A DNA stretch of 64,000 nucleotides. Source: Candidatus Hydrogenedentota bacterium. Lineage in GTDB: Bacteria > Hydrogenedentota > Hydrogenedentia > Hydrogenedentales > JAEUWI01. The stretch is taken from positions 11,029 through 75,028 of the forward strand of contig JAEUWI010000013.1 in NCBI GenBank assembly GCA_016791475.1. Direction: 5' to 3'. This document shows, piece after piece, positions 1-8,616 of the stretch; positions within the stretch are counted from its first letter, which is position 1; each line of letters starts with the position of its first letter. The notes under the pieces were generated by a model. That model made no database searches. It saw only the letters and a program-made list of their open reading frames with translations, and was not told the DNA's origin. The translations under genes were made by a program, and so were the position numbers.

Positions 1-135
1 AAGACTCATAAGACTCATAAGACTCATAAGACTCATAAGACTCATAAGACTCATAAGACTCATAAGACTCATAAGACTCATAAGACTCATAAGACCCATA
101 AGACCCATAAGACCCATAAGACCCATAAGACCCAT
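1..135. repeat. 9-bp tandem array, 15 units
   Basis: Ten copies of AAGACTCAT are followed by five of AAGACCCAT without interruption, and the array may continue left of the window. It ends 10 bp from the stop codon of the leftward SPFH gene. The same nonamer family recurs at eight other loci in this window. There are no spacers between units, so it is not a CRISPR array. Confidence 0.97.
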
Positions 136-145
136 TTCTTCCCCA

Positions 146-1246
146 TCACTCCGGCAACGGCGGCGGTCCCTGCTGGAAAATCCCGGCCAGTTCCGGCACC
201 TGTCCGGCGGCCACCCAACTGGCCATGCCCTGGGCCCAGACCAGCGTTTCCGCCGTTAGTGCGCCCTGCTGGGCCTGTTGCTTCAGCAGCGCGACGGCGA
301 AAGGACCCGTCTGCTGGCCATTCACGGCCACAAAATAATTGGTCTGGCCCGGAATCGGCGGCGGTCCCGCGGGTGCGCCCTGTGGCTGCTGCTGTCCAAA
401 GCTGTTCGCCATCTGGTTGGCCATGGCGAAGCCCATGCCCATCCCCATGCCACCGCTTGCGTCGCCTCCCGGATTCTTCGCTGCGGCTTCCATCGCGTTG
501 GCCGCCTGGAATTGGGTGTATTGCTGCAAGTTGCCGATGACGCCCATGCTCGTGCGCTTGTCCAGCGCCGCTTCCACTTCCGGCGGTAGCGAGACATTTT
601 CCACCAGCAAATTGGTCACGTCGAGGCCGTAGGCTTCAAAGTCGTCGTGGAGCCGCTCCGAGGCGAACTTGCCGAGTTCGTCGTAGTTCGACGCCAGGTC
701 CAGCGCGGGGATCTTGCTCTCCGCCACCAAATCCGAAAAGCGCGCCACGATAATGTTGCGAAGCTGCTCGGTGATTTCTTCCTTGGTAAACTGGCCATCC
801 GTGCCCACGATCTCTTTAACGAAGGCCACCGGATTGATGACGCGCATGCAATAGGTGCCAAACATCCGCAGGCGCATGGGTCCAAATTCGGCGTCGCGCA
901 GCATGATGGGGTTCTTCGTGCCCCACTTCAGATCGGTGAAACGGCGCGTGCTGATGAAGTAAACCTCGGCCTTGAAGGGGCTCTCAAAGCCATGACGCCA
1001 GCTCTGGAGCGTGGAGATGATGGGGAGGTTCTGGGTGTTCAGCGTGTACATGCCGGGATTGAACACGTCCGCTATCTTGCCCTCGTTGATAAAGACCGCC
1101 ACCTGGCCCTCGCGCACCGTCAGCTTTGCACCGTGCTTGATCTCGTTGCCGTGCCGCTCGAAGCGGTGGACCATGGTGTCGCTCGTCGGGTCCAGCCATT
1201 CGATGATGTCCACCAGCTCGCCGGTGATTTTATCCCAGATACCCAT
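146..1246 (-). CDS. SPFH-domain protein with C-terminal GYF_2 domain
   Basis: This 366-aa protein is of the YdjI/virion-core-like SPFH type. Residues about 1-230 form the SPFH/band-7 region, beginning MGIWDKITGELVDIIEW. A Gly/Met/Gln/Pro-rich linker at about 250-300 contains a GMGMGMG stretch. The last 60 residues match a GYF_2 domain (YFVAVNGQQTGPF, then a WxxGMxxW-like stretch), which typically binds proline-rich peptides. No signal peptide is visible. Family members form membrane-associated scaffolds, so a role in membrane organisation is inferred. The start at 1246 gives the canonical N-terminus. A long tandem repeat lies immediately beyond the 3' end. The domain call is firm, but the cellular role is unknown. 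Confidence 0.85.
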   Translation of the reverse strand: MGIWDKITGELVDIIEWLDPTSDTMVHRFERHGNEIKHGAKLTVREGQVAVFINEGKIADVFNPGMYTLNTQNLPIISTLQSWRHGFESPFKAEVYFISTRRFTDLKWGTKNPIMLRDAEFGPMRLRMFGTYCMRVINPVAFVKEIVGTDGQFTKEEITEQLRNIIVARFSDLVAESKIPALDLASNYDELGKFASERLHDDFEAYGLDVTNLLVENVSLPPEVEAALDKRTSMGVIGNLQQYTQFQAANAMEAAAKNPGGDASGGMGMGMGFAMANQMANSFGQQQPQGAPAGPPPIPGQTNYFVAVNGQQTGPFAVALLKQQAQQGALTAETLVWAQGMASWVAAGQVPELAGIFQQGPPPLPE

Positions 1247-1404
1247 GGCAGCGTTCTCCCCAGGGTTTATACATGATAGGTCAATGCGCCCAGTCTACAA
1301 AAGTGTCCGGGGCGAAGTACAACGATAGGCCCGAGGTTATTCGGCGACAATCGGCGCACCCTCGGAATCGTGCCGACCGCCCCGCGCGGCATGACTGCGG
1401 GCGC

Positions 1405-1785
1405 TTACTCCGCGCTTCCGCCTCGCCGCAGGAGACCATAGCCTATCATCACGACTTGGACCAGCAGAATACCCAGAACGGTCGCGATCAAACCGTGATA
1501 AGTGGTCCGATCAAAGGTCCACGCCAGCGAAATCGCCGCGCCATAGCAGCCCAGCCGGATCAGCGCCCACTTGAAGGCGTACAACTCCAGCTTCTCCGCG
1601 CCCGGCGTCGTAAGCACGCTCATGTTCCGCGCCGTGATCCAGAAGCCGACCACGCCCGCGAAGCCCCCCAGCAGGAGGCCCTTGGCGATGTTCGGATCAA
1701 CCGGCCATGCCGCCGCCGCCCCGGCAAAGGCCAGCAACAGGGTATAACGCGCCACCGCGGCGCGAAAGGCATTCAACGATTCCAC
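1405..1785 (-). CDS. Small four-helix membrane protein, AtpI-like
   Basis: This 126-aa protein has four hydrophobic segments (about residues 12-30, 35-50, 75-92, 98-118) and a conserved-looking GFAGVVGFWITARNM loop. Size and topology fit the ATP synthase subunit I family, which assists assembly of the F0 ring. In other bacteria that gene usually precedes the F1F0 operon. Here the next gene downstream on the same strand is an SPFH protein and no ATP synthase gene is visible. The name is therefore tentative; 'small integral membrane protein' is the safe statement. Confidence 0.5.
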   Translation of the reverse strand: MESLNAFRAAVARYTLLLAFAGAAAAWPVDPNIAKGLLLGGFAGVVGFWITARNMSVLTTPGAEKLELYAFKWALIRLGCYGAAISLAWTFDRTTYHGLIATVLGILLVQVVMIGYGLLRRGGSAE

Positions 1786-1878
1786 GTTCGTCTCCCAGGC
1801 TCGATCTAAAGGCGAACTCTATCATCCAGCATGATTTTTCTGCAATAATAACGGCCCGATCCGCCACTTGATTCGTAA

Positions 1879-1911
1879 TTCCCAATTCCCAATGCCTAAT
1901 TCATAATTCTC
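1879..1911. repeat. Heptamer short tandem repeat in 5' leader
   Basis: Units AATTCCC, AATTCCC, AATGCCT, AATTCAT and a partial AATTC follow one another at exact 7-bp spacing. The array sits 14 bp upstream of the TTG start of the phosphatase gene, just ahead of its CAGGAG ribosome-binding site. Other 7-mer arrays occur near 12.78, 15.29 and 34.1 kb. Confidence 0.8.
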
Positions 1912-1925
1912 CCCAGGAGCCAGCC

Positions 1926-2411
1926 TTGTCGAAAATAAACGTCCTTTTTGTCTGTCTCGGCAATATCTGCCGCTCGCCTACCGCCGAGGGTGTATTCCGC
2001 CAACTTGTCGAGCGGGAAGGGCTCGCCGACACCTTCTTCATCGACTCCGCGGGCACCAGCGGCTGGCACCAGGGCGAGCTGCCCGATGCCCGATCCATGA
2101 AGGAGGCCCTGCGCCATGGCGTCGACCTGAGCAACCAGCGCTCCCGCGCCGTGGTCGACGCCGACTTCACCCGCTTTCACTACATTCTCGCCATGGACTA
2201 CGCCAACCTGAAAGAGTTGAAGAAGCGCTGCCCCGAAAAGCTTCAGGGCCGCCTCGCCCTCTTCACTTCCTTCGCGCCCCAGCTCGGCATCGCCGAAGTG
2301 CCCGATCCCTACTACGGCGGTGCCCAGGGCTTCGAAAACGTCTTTCGCATCGCCGAGGCCAGCGCGAAGGGACTCCTCCAGGCCATCCTCCGCGATCGGG
2401 CCCTCGCCTGA
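1926..2411 (+). CDS. Low-molecular-weight protein-tyrosine-phosphatase family protein
   Basis: This 161-aa protein has the full LMW-PTP signature. The P-loop is CLGNICRS (Cys10 nucleophile, Arg16) and the general-acid loop DPYYGG lies near residue 127. The start is a TTG preceded by CAGGAG. The gene ends three bases before the next start, which belongs to a fructosamine-kinase-family gene. In several bacteria and in mammals the LMW-PTP-A family dephosphorylates protein-bound ribulosamine 5-phosphate, the substrate-generating step for ketosamine kinases. Here a deglycation role is therefore more likely than phosphotyrosine signalling. Family assignment is firm; substrate is inferred from the neighbour. 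Confidence 0.92.
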   Translation: MSKINVLFVCLGNICRSPTAEGVFRQLVEREGLADTFFIDSAGTSGWHQGELPDARSMKEALRHGVDLSNQRSRAVVDADFTRFHYILAMDYANLKELKKRCPEKLQGRLALFTSFAPQLGIAEVPDPYYGGAQGFENVFRIAEASAKGLLQAILRDRALA

Positions 2412-2414
2412 GCC

Positions 2415-3272
2415 ATGGCCGACTTCCTCCACGAGATCGTCGTCCGTGAACTCGGTTCGGCCATCACCGCCGCGCGACCCCTCAGCGGCGGCTGCATCGG
2501 TGAAGTCTCCCGGCTCGAACTGGCCGACGGCAGGCGCGTCGTGGCCAAGGTGGATCGCGGCAAGGCGCCTCGGCTCGATATCGAAGGCTACATGCTGCGC
2601 TACCTCCGCGAACACAGCGCCCTGCCCGTGCCCGAGGTGCTCTGGAGCGAGCCCAAAGCCCTCGTCATGACCTTCGAGCCCGGCGACAGCCACTTCAGCG
2701 CACGGGGGCAGGTCCACGCCGCGGAATTGCTCGCCGCCCTCCACAGCGTTGCCGCGCCCGACTGCGGCCTGGAGCGCGACACCCTCATCGGCGGACTCCA
2801 CCAGCCCAACCCCCTCACGTCGTCGTGGATTGAGTTCTTCCGCGAGCACCGCCTCCTCCACATGGCCCGCCTCGCCCACCGTGAAGGCCACCTGCCCGCA
2901 CCGCTCCTTGCCCGCATCGAGCGCTTCGCCGCCGACCTCGAAAAGTTCATCGCCGAGCCGCCCCATCCGTCCTTGCTCCATGGCGACGTGTGGACCACCA
3001 ACGTCCTCGCGGAAAATCATCGCATTACCGCATTTCTCGACCCCGCCGTGTACTATGGGCACCCCGAAGTAGAGCTCGCCTTCACCACCCTCTTCGGCAC
3101 CTTCGGCCCCGCCTTCTTCGAGGCCTACAACGCCCTTCGACCCACAGAGCCCGGCTTCTTCGAAGTCCGGCGCGACCTCTACAATCTCTATCCCCTCCTT
3201 GTCCACGTGCGCCTCTTCGGCCCGAGCTATCTGAGCGGCGTCGCCGCCGCCATCGCCCGCCACGGCTACTGA
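2415..3272 (+). CDS. Fructosamine/ribulosamine 3-kinase family protein
   Basis: This 285-aa protein has the protein-kinase-like fold of the fructosamine kinase family. An N-terminal lobe (LSGGCIGEVSRLELADGR, VVAKV) is followed by the catalytic motif LLHGDVWTTNVL and the metal-binding FLDPAVYYGHPEVELAF segment. These enzymes phosphorylate O3 of Amadori ketosamines on proteins, which destabilises the adduct and releases the free amine. The three-base gap to the upstream LMW-PTP indicates co-transcription and a two-step deglycation module. Length is normal for the family. Confidence 0.9.
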   Translation: MADFLHEIVVRELGSAITAARPLSGGCIGEVSRLELADGRRVVAKVDRGKAPRLDIEGYMLRYLREHSALPVPEVLWSEPKALVMTFEPGDSHFSARGQVHAAELLAALHSVAAPDCGLERDTLIGGLHQPNPLTSSWIEFFREHRLLHMARLAHREGHLPAPLLARIERFAADLEKFIAEPPHPSLLHGDVWTTNVLAENHRITAFLDPAVYYGHPEVELAFTTLFGTFGPAFFEAYNALRPTEPGFFEVRRDLYNLYPLLVHVRLFGPSYLSGVAAAIARHGY

Positions 3273-3310
3273 GGCCCCGCCCACGGGTTTTGCGCGCCCT
3301 CGCGTCCCGT

Positions 3311-3340
3311 TTGGGTCTGGGCCGTCCCGCTGTGTACAAT
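3311..3340 (+). promoter_or_regulatory. Possible sigma-70-type promoter
   Basis: TTGGGT and TACAAT are separated by 18 bp, placing a start site near 3347, about 40 bp ahead of the SirB1-like gene. This was found by eye and is not experimentally supported. Confidence 0.3.
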
Positions 3341-3387
3341 TGCGTCAGGGCGGGTCTCACCCAAGCTGCGCCCGAGGAAACCGCGAC

Positions 3388-4236
3388 ATGGTGAAAAGCG
3401 AACAACTGTCGTATCTGCTTCAACTGCTGGATGATCGATCCCCGGTTGTGCAGGAAGCCCTCGCCCGGGAATTTTCGGCCTACGGCCCCGCCCTCATGCA
3501 CGACCTCGCCCGGCTCGCCGCCCCCCCGAATGAGGCCGCCCTCGACCAGATCCGTATGCTTATCGCCAGCCACGGCCGCCAGGTTCTCCGCGCCTCCTGG
3601 GACGCCTGGCTCGCCCAGACCGAAGGCGATCCCCTTGATCGCCTTGAGGCCGCCCTCGCCCTCATCGCCGAGTTTCAAAACGGGATCGGCTACGAACCCG
3701 CGCTGGGCCCCCTGCTCGACAGCCTCGCCGATGAATTCCGTCGCCGGGGCGGAACCATGGACGAAGAAACCCTCGCCCGCTTCCTCTTCAAGGAAAAGGG
3801 CCTGGAGGGGGATCGCTCCAATTACTACCACCCCCACAACAGCAACCTGATCTACGTCGTCGAGGCCCGGCGCGGTCTGCCCATCAGCCTTGCCTGCGTC
3901 TACATGCTCGTCGGGCGCCGCCTGGGCTTCCAGATCGGCGGCTGCAACTGGCCCACCCATTTCTACGCCCGTGTCATGCTCCGGCACCGCCTCATGCTTG
4001 TAGACTGCTTCAACGGCGGTCGCATGATGGACCGCGAGTCCTTCTTGAAAATGCAGGGCCCGTCGAAAGACGCCGCCGAGTCCATCGTGGACGAGACCGC
4101 CTCCGTCGAGGCCATCGTTATCCGCGTACTCGGCAACCTCGTCCGCGCCTACCAGCAAATCTCCCACGAGGCCAATTCCCGCCTCATGATGGAGCTACTC
4201 CGGGACATGGAGGGGCACTTCGGGGCCCGGCGTTGA
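3388..4236 (+). CDS. SirB1/transglutaminase-like family protein
   Basis: This 282-aa protein of the SirB1 (Transglut_core2) family begins MVKSEQLSYLLQLLDD and has a helical HEAT-like N-terminal half. The core follows, with YYHPHNSNLIYVVEARRG, LPISLACVYMLVGRRLG and NWPTHFYAR. A Cys (in LACVY) and a His (in PTHFYAR) occupy the positions of a papain/transglutaminase-like dyad. The ATG at 3388 is chosen because CGAGGAAA lies upstream; an in-frame upstream start exists at 3340. The biochemical function of the family is not established. Confidence 0.85.
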   Translation: MVKSEQLSYLLQLLDDRSPVVQEALAREFSAYGPALMHDLARLAAPPNEAALDQIRMLIASHGRQVLRASWDAWLAQTEGDPLDRLEAALALIAEFQNGIGYEPALGPLLDSLADEFRRRGGTMDEETLARFLFKEKGLEGDRSNYYHPHNSNLIYVVEARRGLPISLACVYMLVGRRLGFQIGGCNWPTHFYARVMLRHRLMLVDCFNGGRMMDRESFLKMQGPSKDAAESIVDETASVEAIVIRVLGNLVRAYQQISHEANSRLMMELLRDMEGHFGARR

Positions 4237-4649
4237 AAAAGCACGCCCCGAAACACACACCGCCCGTTCTGGCAGGGCCACCCGACCCCCAAAGACCCGC
4301 TACCGGCCATCCAGCCCCGGTAATTGCTGGAGATCCAGGTCAGTATTCGCAGATTTATTGTAATATACCCTATGCGTCGAAGGTTTTCCTTGACTTATCG
4401 TATCGTATTGGTGTAGAAGGGTTAAGGTAAAAAATAGTACGATGGAAAATATTCTGTGTTAACCGGTATCTCTTGTCAGATGGCGAGACGATTCGGTGTC
4501 GATGCGTGGAGCGCGGGGAGACCACCCTGCCGGCCGGGCCGGGAGAGCCGACGGTTGCGGCAAGTGGCACGAAATGATGACCCGTTGCCGGGTGCAATGA
4601 TTACAGGACCACCCCTGTATTCTGGAAGCTTTTAAAGGAGATTGTAGAT
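4237..4649. other. Intergenic region upstream of the metalloprotease
   Basis: This is about 410 bp without a convincing gene. The stretch 4340-4470 is clearly more A+T-rich than its surroundings and probably holds the promoter of the secreted protease. A TTGACT occurs at about 4390 with no strong -10 partner. An AAGGAG ribosome-binding site lies just before the start at 4650. No repeat was seen. Confidence 0.4.
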
Positions 4650-7600
4650 ATGCGAGGACTTAGGGCTGGAGCATTGACGGGATGTGCTGCTCCTGAGCCG
4701 AGTGGGCGGCGGCCTGCTTTGCGCGGTGTGGTTGCGGGGTGCTGTTCCCTCCTTTGGGTGGTGCTATCCGGCATGGGAACGGCGCAGGCCGAGCCGCTGG
4801 TCGTCGAAGAGGGCGCTGTTGGCGGCGTGCTCGAAGTTCTCGACGCGCCCAACGCCACCGAAGCACCGGTGGTCCACGAAACCGAGGAAGGCTTTATCCG
4901 ATTCCTCGGCGCCCCTCCCGGAGGTCGCTTCATCGCGCGCGAAGACGGCAAAGCCGCCGGCGCGAAAGGTCTCGCCGAAACCTTCCTGCAGGACCATGGC
5001 AAGGCCTTCGGCGTTCTCAGCACCGCCACCACCTTCAAGTCCCGCACCGAACTCGGCCGGAGCACCTCCAGCTTCGTTCGGCTCGACCAGTTCTACGGCG
5101 ACCTCCCCGTCTTCGGCGGCCAGGTGGTCGTCCAGGTCGGCCAGGACAACGGTATCCGCAATATAATGAGCGATATCATGCGCGACACCCGCGCGCTGGA
5201 TGATGGCAGCATCAGCCTCGCGCCCACCGTTTCCAGCGGCCAGGCCCTCGCCAACGCGGCCAAGTATTTCTCCGATCAGACCACGGCCTTCAGCGCGGCC
5301 GATTTTCAGGGCCTGGGCGAAGCCACCCTGCAGATCTTCCGCCCCTCCGTACTCGGACTTGACGGCCAGACCCGCCTCGTCTGGAATCTACGCATCGTGG
5401 CCTCCGGCCCCGAAGCAGTGGACAATGTCGTCCTCGTCGATGCCCACACCGGCCAGGTCGCCTTCTACTACTCCAAGCTTGAGCATGCGCTCGACCGCCG
5501 TATCTTTGATGCCGATGGCTCCTTCATTCTGCCCGCCACGCCCGCGCGCGTCGAGGGCGACGGCGACACCGGAGTTCCCGCCGTCGACGATACCTACGAC
5601 TACCTCGGCGACACCCACGAGTTCTACTTCGGCGAGCACAGCTACGACAGCTTCGACGGCAACGGTTCCCCCATTGTCGCCACCGTCAACGTGCCTTTCC
5701 TGAACGCGTGCTGGGGGTGCTCCCTGGCTCCCGGCAGCCTCGATGAAGGCACCGGCGATATCAACGAAATGCTCTTCGGCACCGGCTTCACCCTGGACGA
5801 CGTGGTGGCCCACGAGCTCACCCACGGCGTGACCCAGTCCACCTCCGACCTGATTTACGCCGGCTACTCCGGCGCCATCAACGAGTCCTTCTCCGACATG
5901 TGGGGCGAGTGGGTCGACATCACCAACAACAGTCTCAATGACACCCCGGCCAACCGTTGGATCGTCGGCGAGGAACTCGACCCCTATATCCTTCTCCTCT
6001 TCGGGCTCGACCCCGTTATTCCCGGTCTTCGGAATATGAAAGACCCCACCATCAAAGGCCACCCGGACCGCCTCGGCAGCCCGCTGCTGGTGAACCCCAA
6101 CAGCTTCTTCGACAACGGCGGCGTCCACATCAACAGCGGTATCGGCAACAAACTCTGCTACCTGCTCACGGATGGCGACACGTTCAACGGATACACGGTC
6201 GAGGGGCTGGGCGTTTCCCTCGCCGCCGACCTCTTCTTCGGCACACAGTTTCTCCTCACCCCGGCCGCGGACTACGACGACCTCTTCCTGGCCCTCGGCG
6301 CCTCCGCCGTGGAGCTCGGCCTGTCCTTCGAGGAGCGTCTCAATATCTCCAACGCGGGATACGCCGTAGAAATTGTTCCCGCCTTCCTCCAGGAAAGCGG
6401 CCTGCGCAACCTTCGCGCACAGTCCACCGAGGACACCTCCGGTAACCCCGTGATCGCCCTCAGTTGGAGCAACCCGGATTCCAGCCTGTTTACCGAAGTG
6501 GTCCTGGTGCGCAACCCCACCCACTTCCCCACGGACCTCAACGACGGCGAAGAATTGGCCCGCGGCACGCTCAGCCAGTATCTTGACCGCGCCGTCGTCG
6601 CCGGGGATACCTACTACTACAGCGTCATTGCCGACCTCTCCAGCGGCCTTCCACAGGTGGTCTCCACCCTCGCAACCGCCGGGGTTGCCGCGAGCGACGC
6701 CCTCACCGAGTCCTTCGGCAGCGACCTCGATTTCACCGGCCGCAACGCCGTTGATCTCTCATTCAGCCAGATCATCTTTACCCCCGTCGGGCGCCCGACC
6801 AACGGCCAGGGCAACTTCAACAACTACGAAGCCACCTACGTCCCCAACGCCTTCGCACTGCCCGTGGCGCGCGAAGACAGCGAGGGCCGCGCCCGCGACA
6901 TCACGACCCCCCAGGACTCCGGCGTCCTCATCGGGCTCGGCGCACACCGGGTACCCTTCTTCGGACAGCCCTACTCCCAGATCTTTGCGGCGTCCAACGG
7001 TTATATCGCCTTCCAGGGCATCGGCCTCGACGATACCCTGAACTACCCGAGTCTCGAATCCCACTTCGCCATTCCGCGCCTGTCCTACTTCTTTGCCGGT
7101 TCGGGCATCTTCGGCGACCGCATCGCGTCCTACGCGGGCGGTTCCATGTGGTATCGACTCCTCGACGACCGCTTCGTACTGACCTACGAAAACGTGCCCC
7201 AGTTCAATTTCCTCTCCCCGAACTCCATCGGCTCCACCAGCACCGTCCAGGTGGAAATGTACTTCAGCGGTCTTATCCGCATCACGTACCTCGACGCCGT
7301 CGCCACCCGCGCAATCATCGGTCTCTCCGATGGCCGAGGCGTCCCCGTCGACCCGGCGGAGCTCTTCCCCGACATTATCAGTGTCGGCGGGCTCACCGAC
7401 TTCACCGAGCTCCCCGCTGAAAACGAACTGCTCAGCATTGACCCCGTTCCCGCGGTCGTCGTCGACGCTGGCGAACTGGCCGTCTTCGATGTCGCCACCT
7501 CGGGGCCGGTCGGCGCCGCGACTCCGGCCCTCCTCTCCGCCACCTGGGACGGTCCCGGCGGCGTGCCCTTCGCGGACAACGGCGACGGCACCGGAAAGTT

Positions 7601-8489
7601 CTACTGGCAGACCGCGGTCGCCGACGAGGGAACCTACCTCGTCCGCGTGATTGCCGCCAACGGCGATCAGACCGCCTATCAGGATATCGTCGTGCAGGTG
7701 GGTTCCGTGGTCCTGCTGCCCCAGGCCGTCAATCTCCAGGTGATCACCGGCGAGCCCGGCGAAGATCCCGGTGAAGACCGCGCCGTGGCCGATGAAAGTT
7801 CGCTCCTCGCGGCCTATGAGTATACCCACGCCCAGCAGACCGACGTGGTCAGCCTCTTCGATGAAGGCAACTCCGTGATCTACTGGTACCGCAACGACCA
7901 GGTCGTGACCAGCCTGACCAACCGCATTCAGGTTTCTCCCCAGGCAACCCGCGGCGGCGACGTCTGGTACTTCGGCGTGGTCCCCGTGACCCTCTCCGGC
8001 ATCTCCGGCAATATCACCTACTCGCCCCGCATGACGATCTCCGGCATCCCCGAGATTGTCTCCGTCACGCCTCCCGTGGGCGGCGTTTCCGGCGGTGAGC
8101 TCGTGCGTATTTCGGGTTCCCGGTTGTCCGCGCCTATCTCCGTCACCTTCGGCGGCGTACCCGCCACCAGTGTGCGGGCCCTCAGCGCGGGCGAGTTGGA
8201 AGTCACCACGCCGCTGCACGCGTCCGGTGCCGTCGACGTGGTGGTGAACACCATCGCGGGCCCCGGCATCCTGCACAACGGCTACACCTACCTCGGCGCC
8301 GATCAGTTGATCCAGGTGACCGATGTGAACGGCGACGGCAAGATCAACGCCCTCGACGTACAGATCGTGGTGAATGCCGTCTTGCGCATCCAGGAAAAAG
8401 CGGTCTCCGTCAACCCCGATGCCAACCGCGACGGCCAGGTGAACGCCTCCGACATCCAGGTGGTGGTAAACAAGGCGTTGCACCGATAG
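4650..8489 (+). CDS. Secreted M4 (thermolysin-family) metalloprotease with TIG and dockerin domains
   Basis: This 1279-aa exported protein has a hydrophobic signal region at about residues 28-48. An FTP/PepSY-like propeptide follows at about 90-260. The catalytic domain has HELTH (His388, Glu389, His392) and the second zinc glutamate in GAINESFSDMW (Glu412). That +24 spacing matches thermolysin, and GGVHINSGIGNK (His493) supplies the catalytic histidine. Downstream are beta-sandwich regions, an IPT/TIG-like domain (about 1125-1215) and a C-terminal dockerin-type domain with two Ca-binding loops (DVNGDGKINALD and DANRDGQVNASD). It probably degrades extracellular protein and may dock to a cohesin partner; no cohesin is visible here. 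A strong terminator follows. Confidence 0.95.
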   Translation: MRGLRAGALTGCAAPEPSGRRPALRGVVAGCCSLLWVVLSGMGTAQAEPLVVEEGAVGGVLEVLDAPNATEAPVVHETEEGFIRFLGAPPGGRFIAREDGKAAGAKGLAETFLQDHGKAFGVLSTATTFKSRTELGRSTSSFVRLDQFYGDLPVFGGQVVVQVGQDNGIRNIMSDIMRDTRALDDGSISLAPTVSSGQALANAAKYFSDQTTAFSAADFQGLGEATLQIFRPSVLGLDGQTRLVWNLRIVASGPEAVDNVVLVDAHTGQVAFYYSKLEHALDRRIFDADGSFILPATPARVEGDGDTGVPAVDDTYDYLGDTHEFYFGEHSYDSFDGNGSPIVATVNVPFLNACWGCSLAPGSLDEGTGDINEMLFGTGFTLDDVVAHELTHGVTQSTSDLIYAGYSGAINESFSDMWGEWVDITNNSLNDTPANRWIVGEELDPYILLLFGLDPVIPGLRNMKDPTIKGHPDRLGSPLLVNPNSFFDNGGVHINSGIGNKLCYLLTDGDTFNGYTVEGLGVSLAADLFFGTQFLLTPAADYDDLFLALGASAVELGLSFEERLNISNAGYAVEIVPAFLQESGLRNLRAQSTEDTSGNPVIALSWSNPDSSLFTEVVLVRNPTHFPTDLNDGEELARGTLSQYLDRAVVAGDTYYYSVIADLSSGLPQVVSTLATAGVAASDALTESFGSDLDFTGRNAVDLSFSQIIFTPVGRPTNGQGNFNNYEATYVPNAFALPVAREDSEGRARDITTPQDSGVLIGLGAHRVPFFGQPYSQIFAASNGYIAFQGIGLDDTLNYPSLESHFAIPRLSYFFAGSGIFGDRIASYAGGSMWYRLLDDRFVLTYENVPQFNFLSPNSIGSTSTVQVEMYFSGLIRITYLDAVATRAIIGLSDGRGVPVDPAELFPDIISVGGLTDFTELPAENELLSIDPVPAVVVDAGELAVFDVATSGPVGAATPALLSATWDGPGGVPFADNGDGTGKFYWQTAVADEGTYLVRVIAANGDQTAYQDIVVQVGSVVLLPQAVNLQVITGEPGEDPGEDRAVADESSLLAAYEYTHAQQTDVVSLFDEGNSVIYWYRNDQVVTSLTNRIQVSPQATRGGDVWYFGVVPVTLSGISGNITYSPRMTISGIPEIVSVTPPVGGVSGGELVRISGSRLSAPISVTFGGVPATSVRALSAGELEVTTPLHASGAVDVVVNTIAGPGILHNGYTYLGADQLIQVTDVNGDGKINALDVQIVVNAVLRIQEKAVSVNPDANRDGQVNASDIQVVVNKALHR

Positions 8490-8513
8490 ACCGCCGCTAA
8501 GTACACTATCCAC

Positions 8514-8553
8514 GCAATCGCCGTGTGACTCAGGTCACACGGCGATTGCTTTT
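8514..8553 (+). terminator. Rho-independent terminator after the M4 protease
   Basis: A perfect 16-bp stem (8514-8529 with 8534-8549) with a TCAG loop is followed by TTTT. It lies 24 bp past the protease stop codon. Confidence 0.95.
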
Positions 8554-8616
8554 CAAGGCTCCGGCCGCACACCCCAAAGCCCCAACAAGGAACACGAGCT
8601 TGCCCCAGGTGGCCCC

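Noticed and set aside
1-135. CRISPR array
   Set aside because: Units are 9 bp, directly abutting and without spacers. No cas gene is present in the window.
1405-1785. Confident naming as atpI
   Set aside because: Size and topology fit, but no ATP synthase gene is nearby and the family is poorly conserved, so only a tentative label is given.
4233-4430. Short frame of 65 codons after the SirB1-like gene
   Set aside because: It overlaps the upstream stop, has no ribosome-binding site or motif and enters A+T-rich promoter-like DNA.
6759-8513. Long antisense frames (also 1896-3284, 5388-6524, 28565-30889, 34337-36370, 36160-37755)
   Set aside because: Each mirrors a well-supported gene on the opposite strand or another frame in G+C-rich DNA. 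Translations are low-complexity (Gly/Asp/Val/His or Arg/Pro) and match no family.
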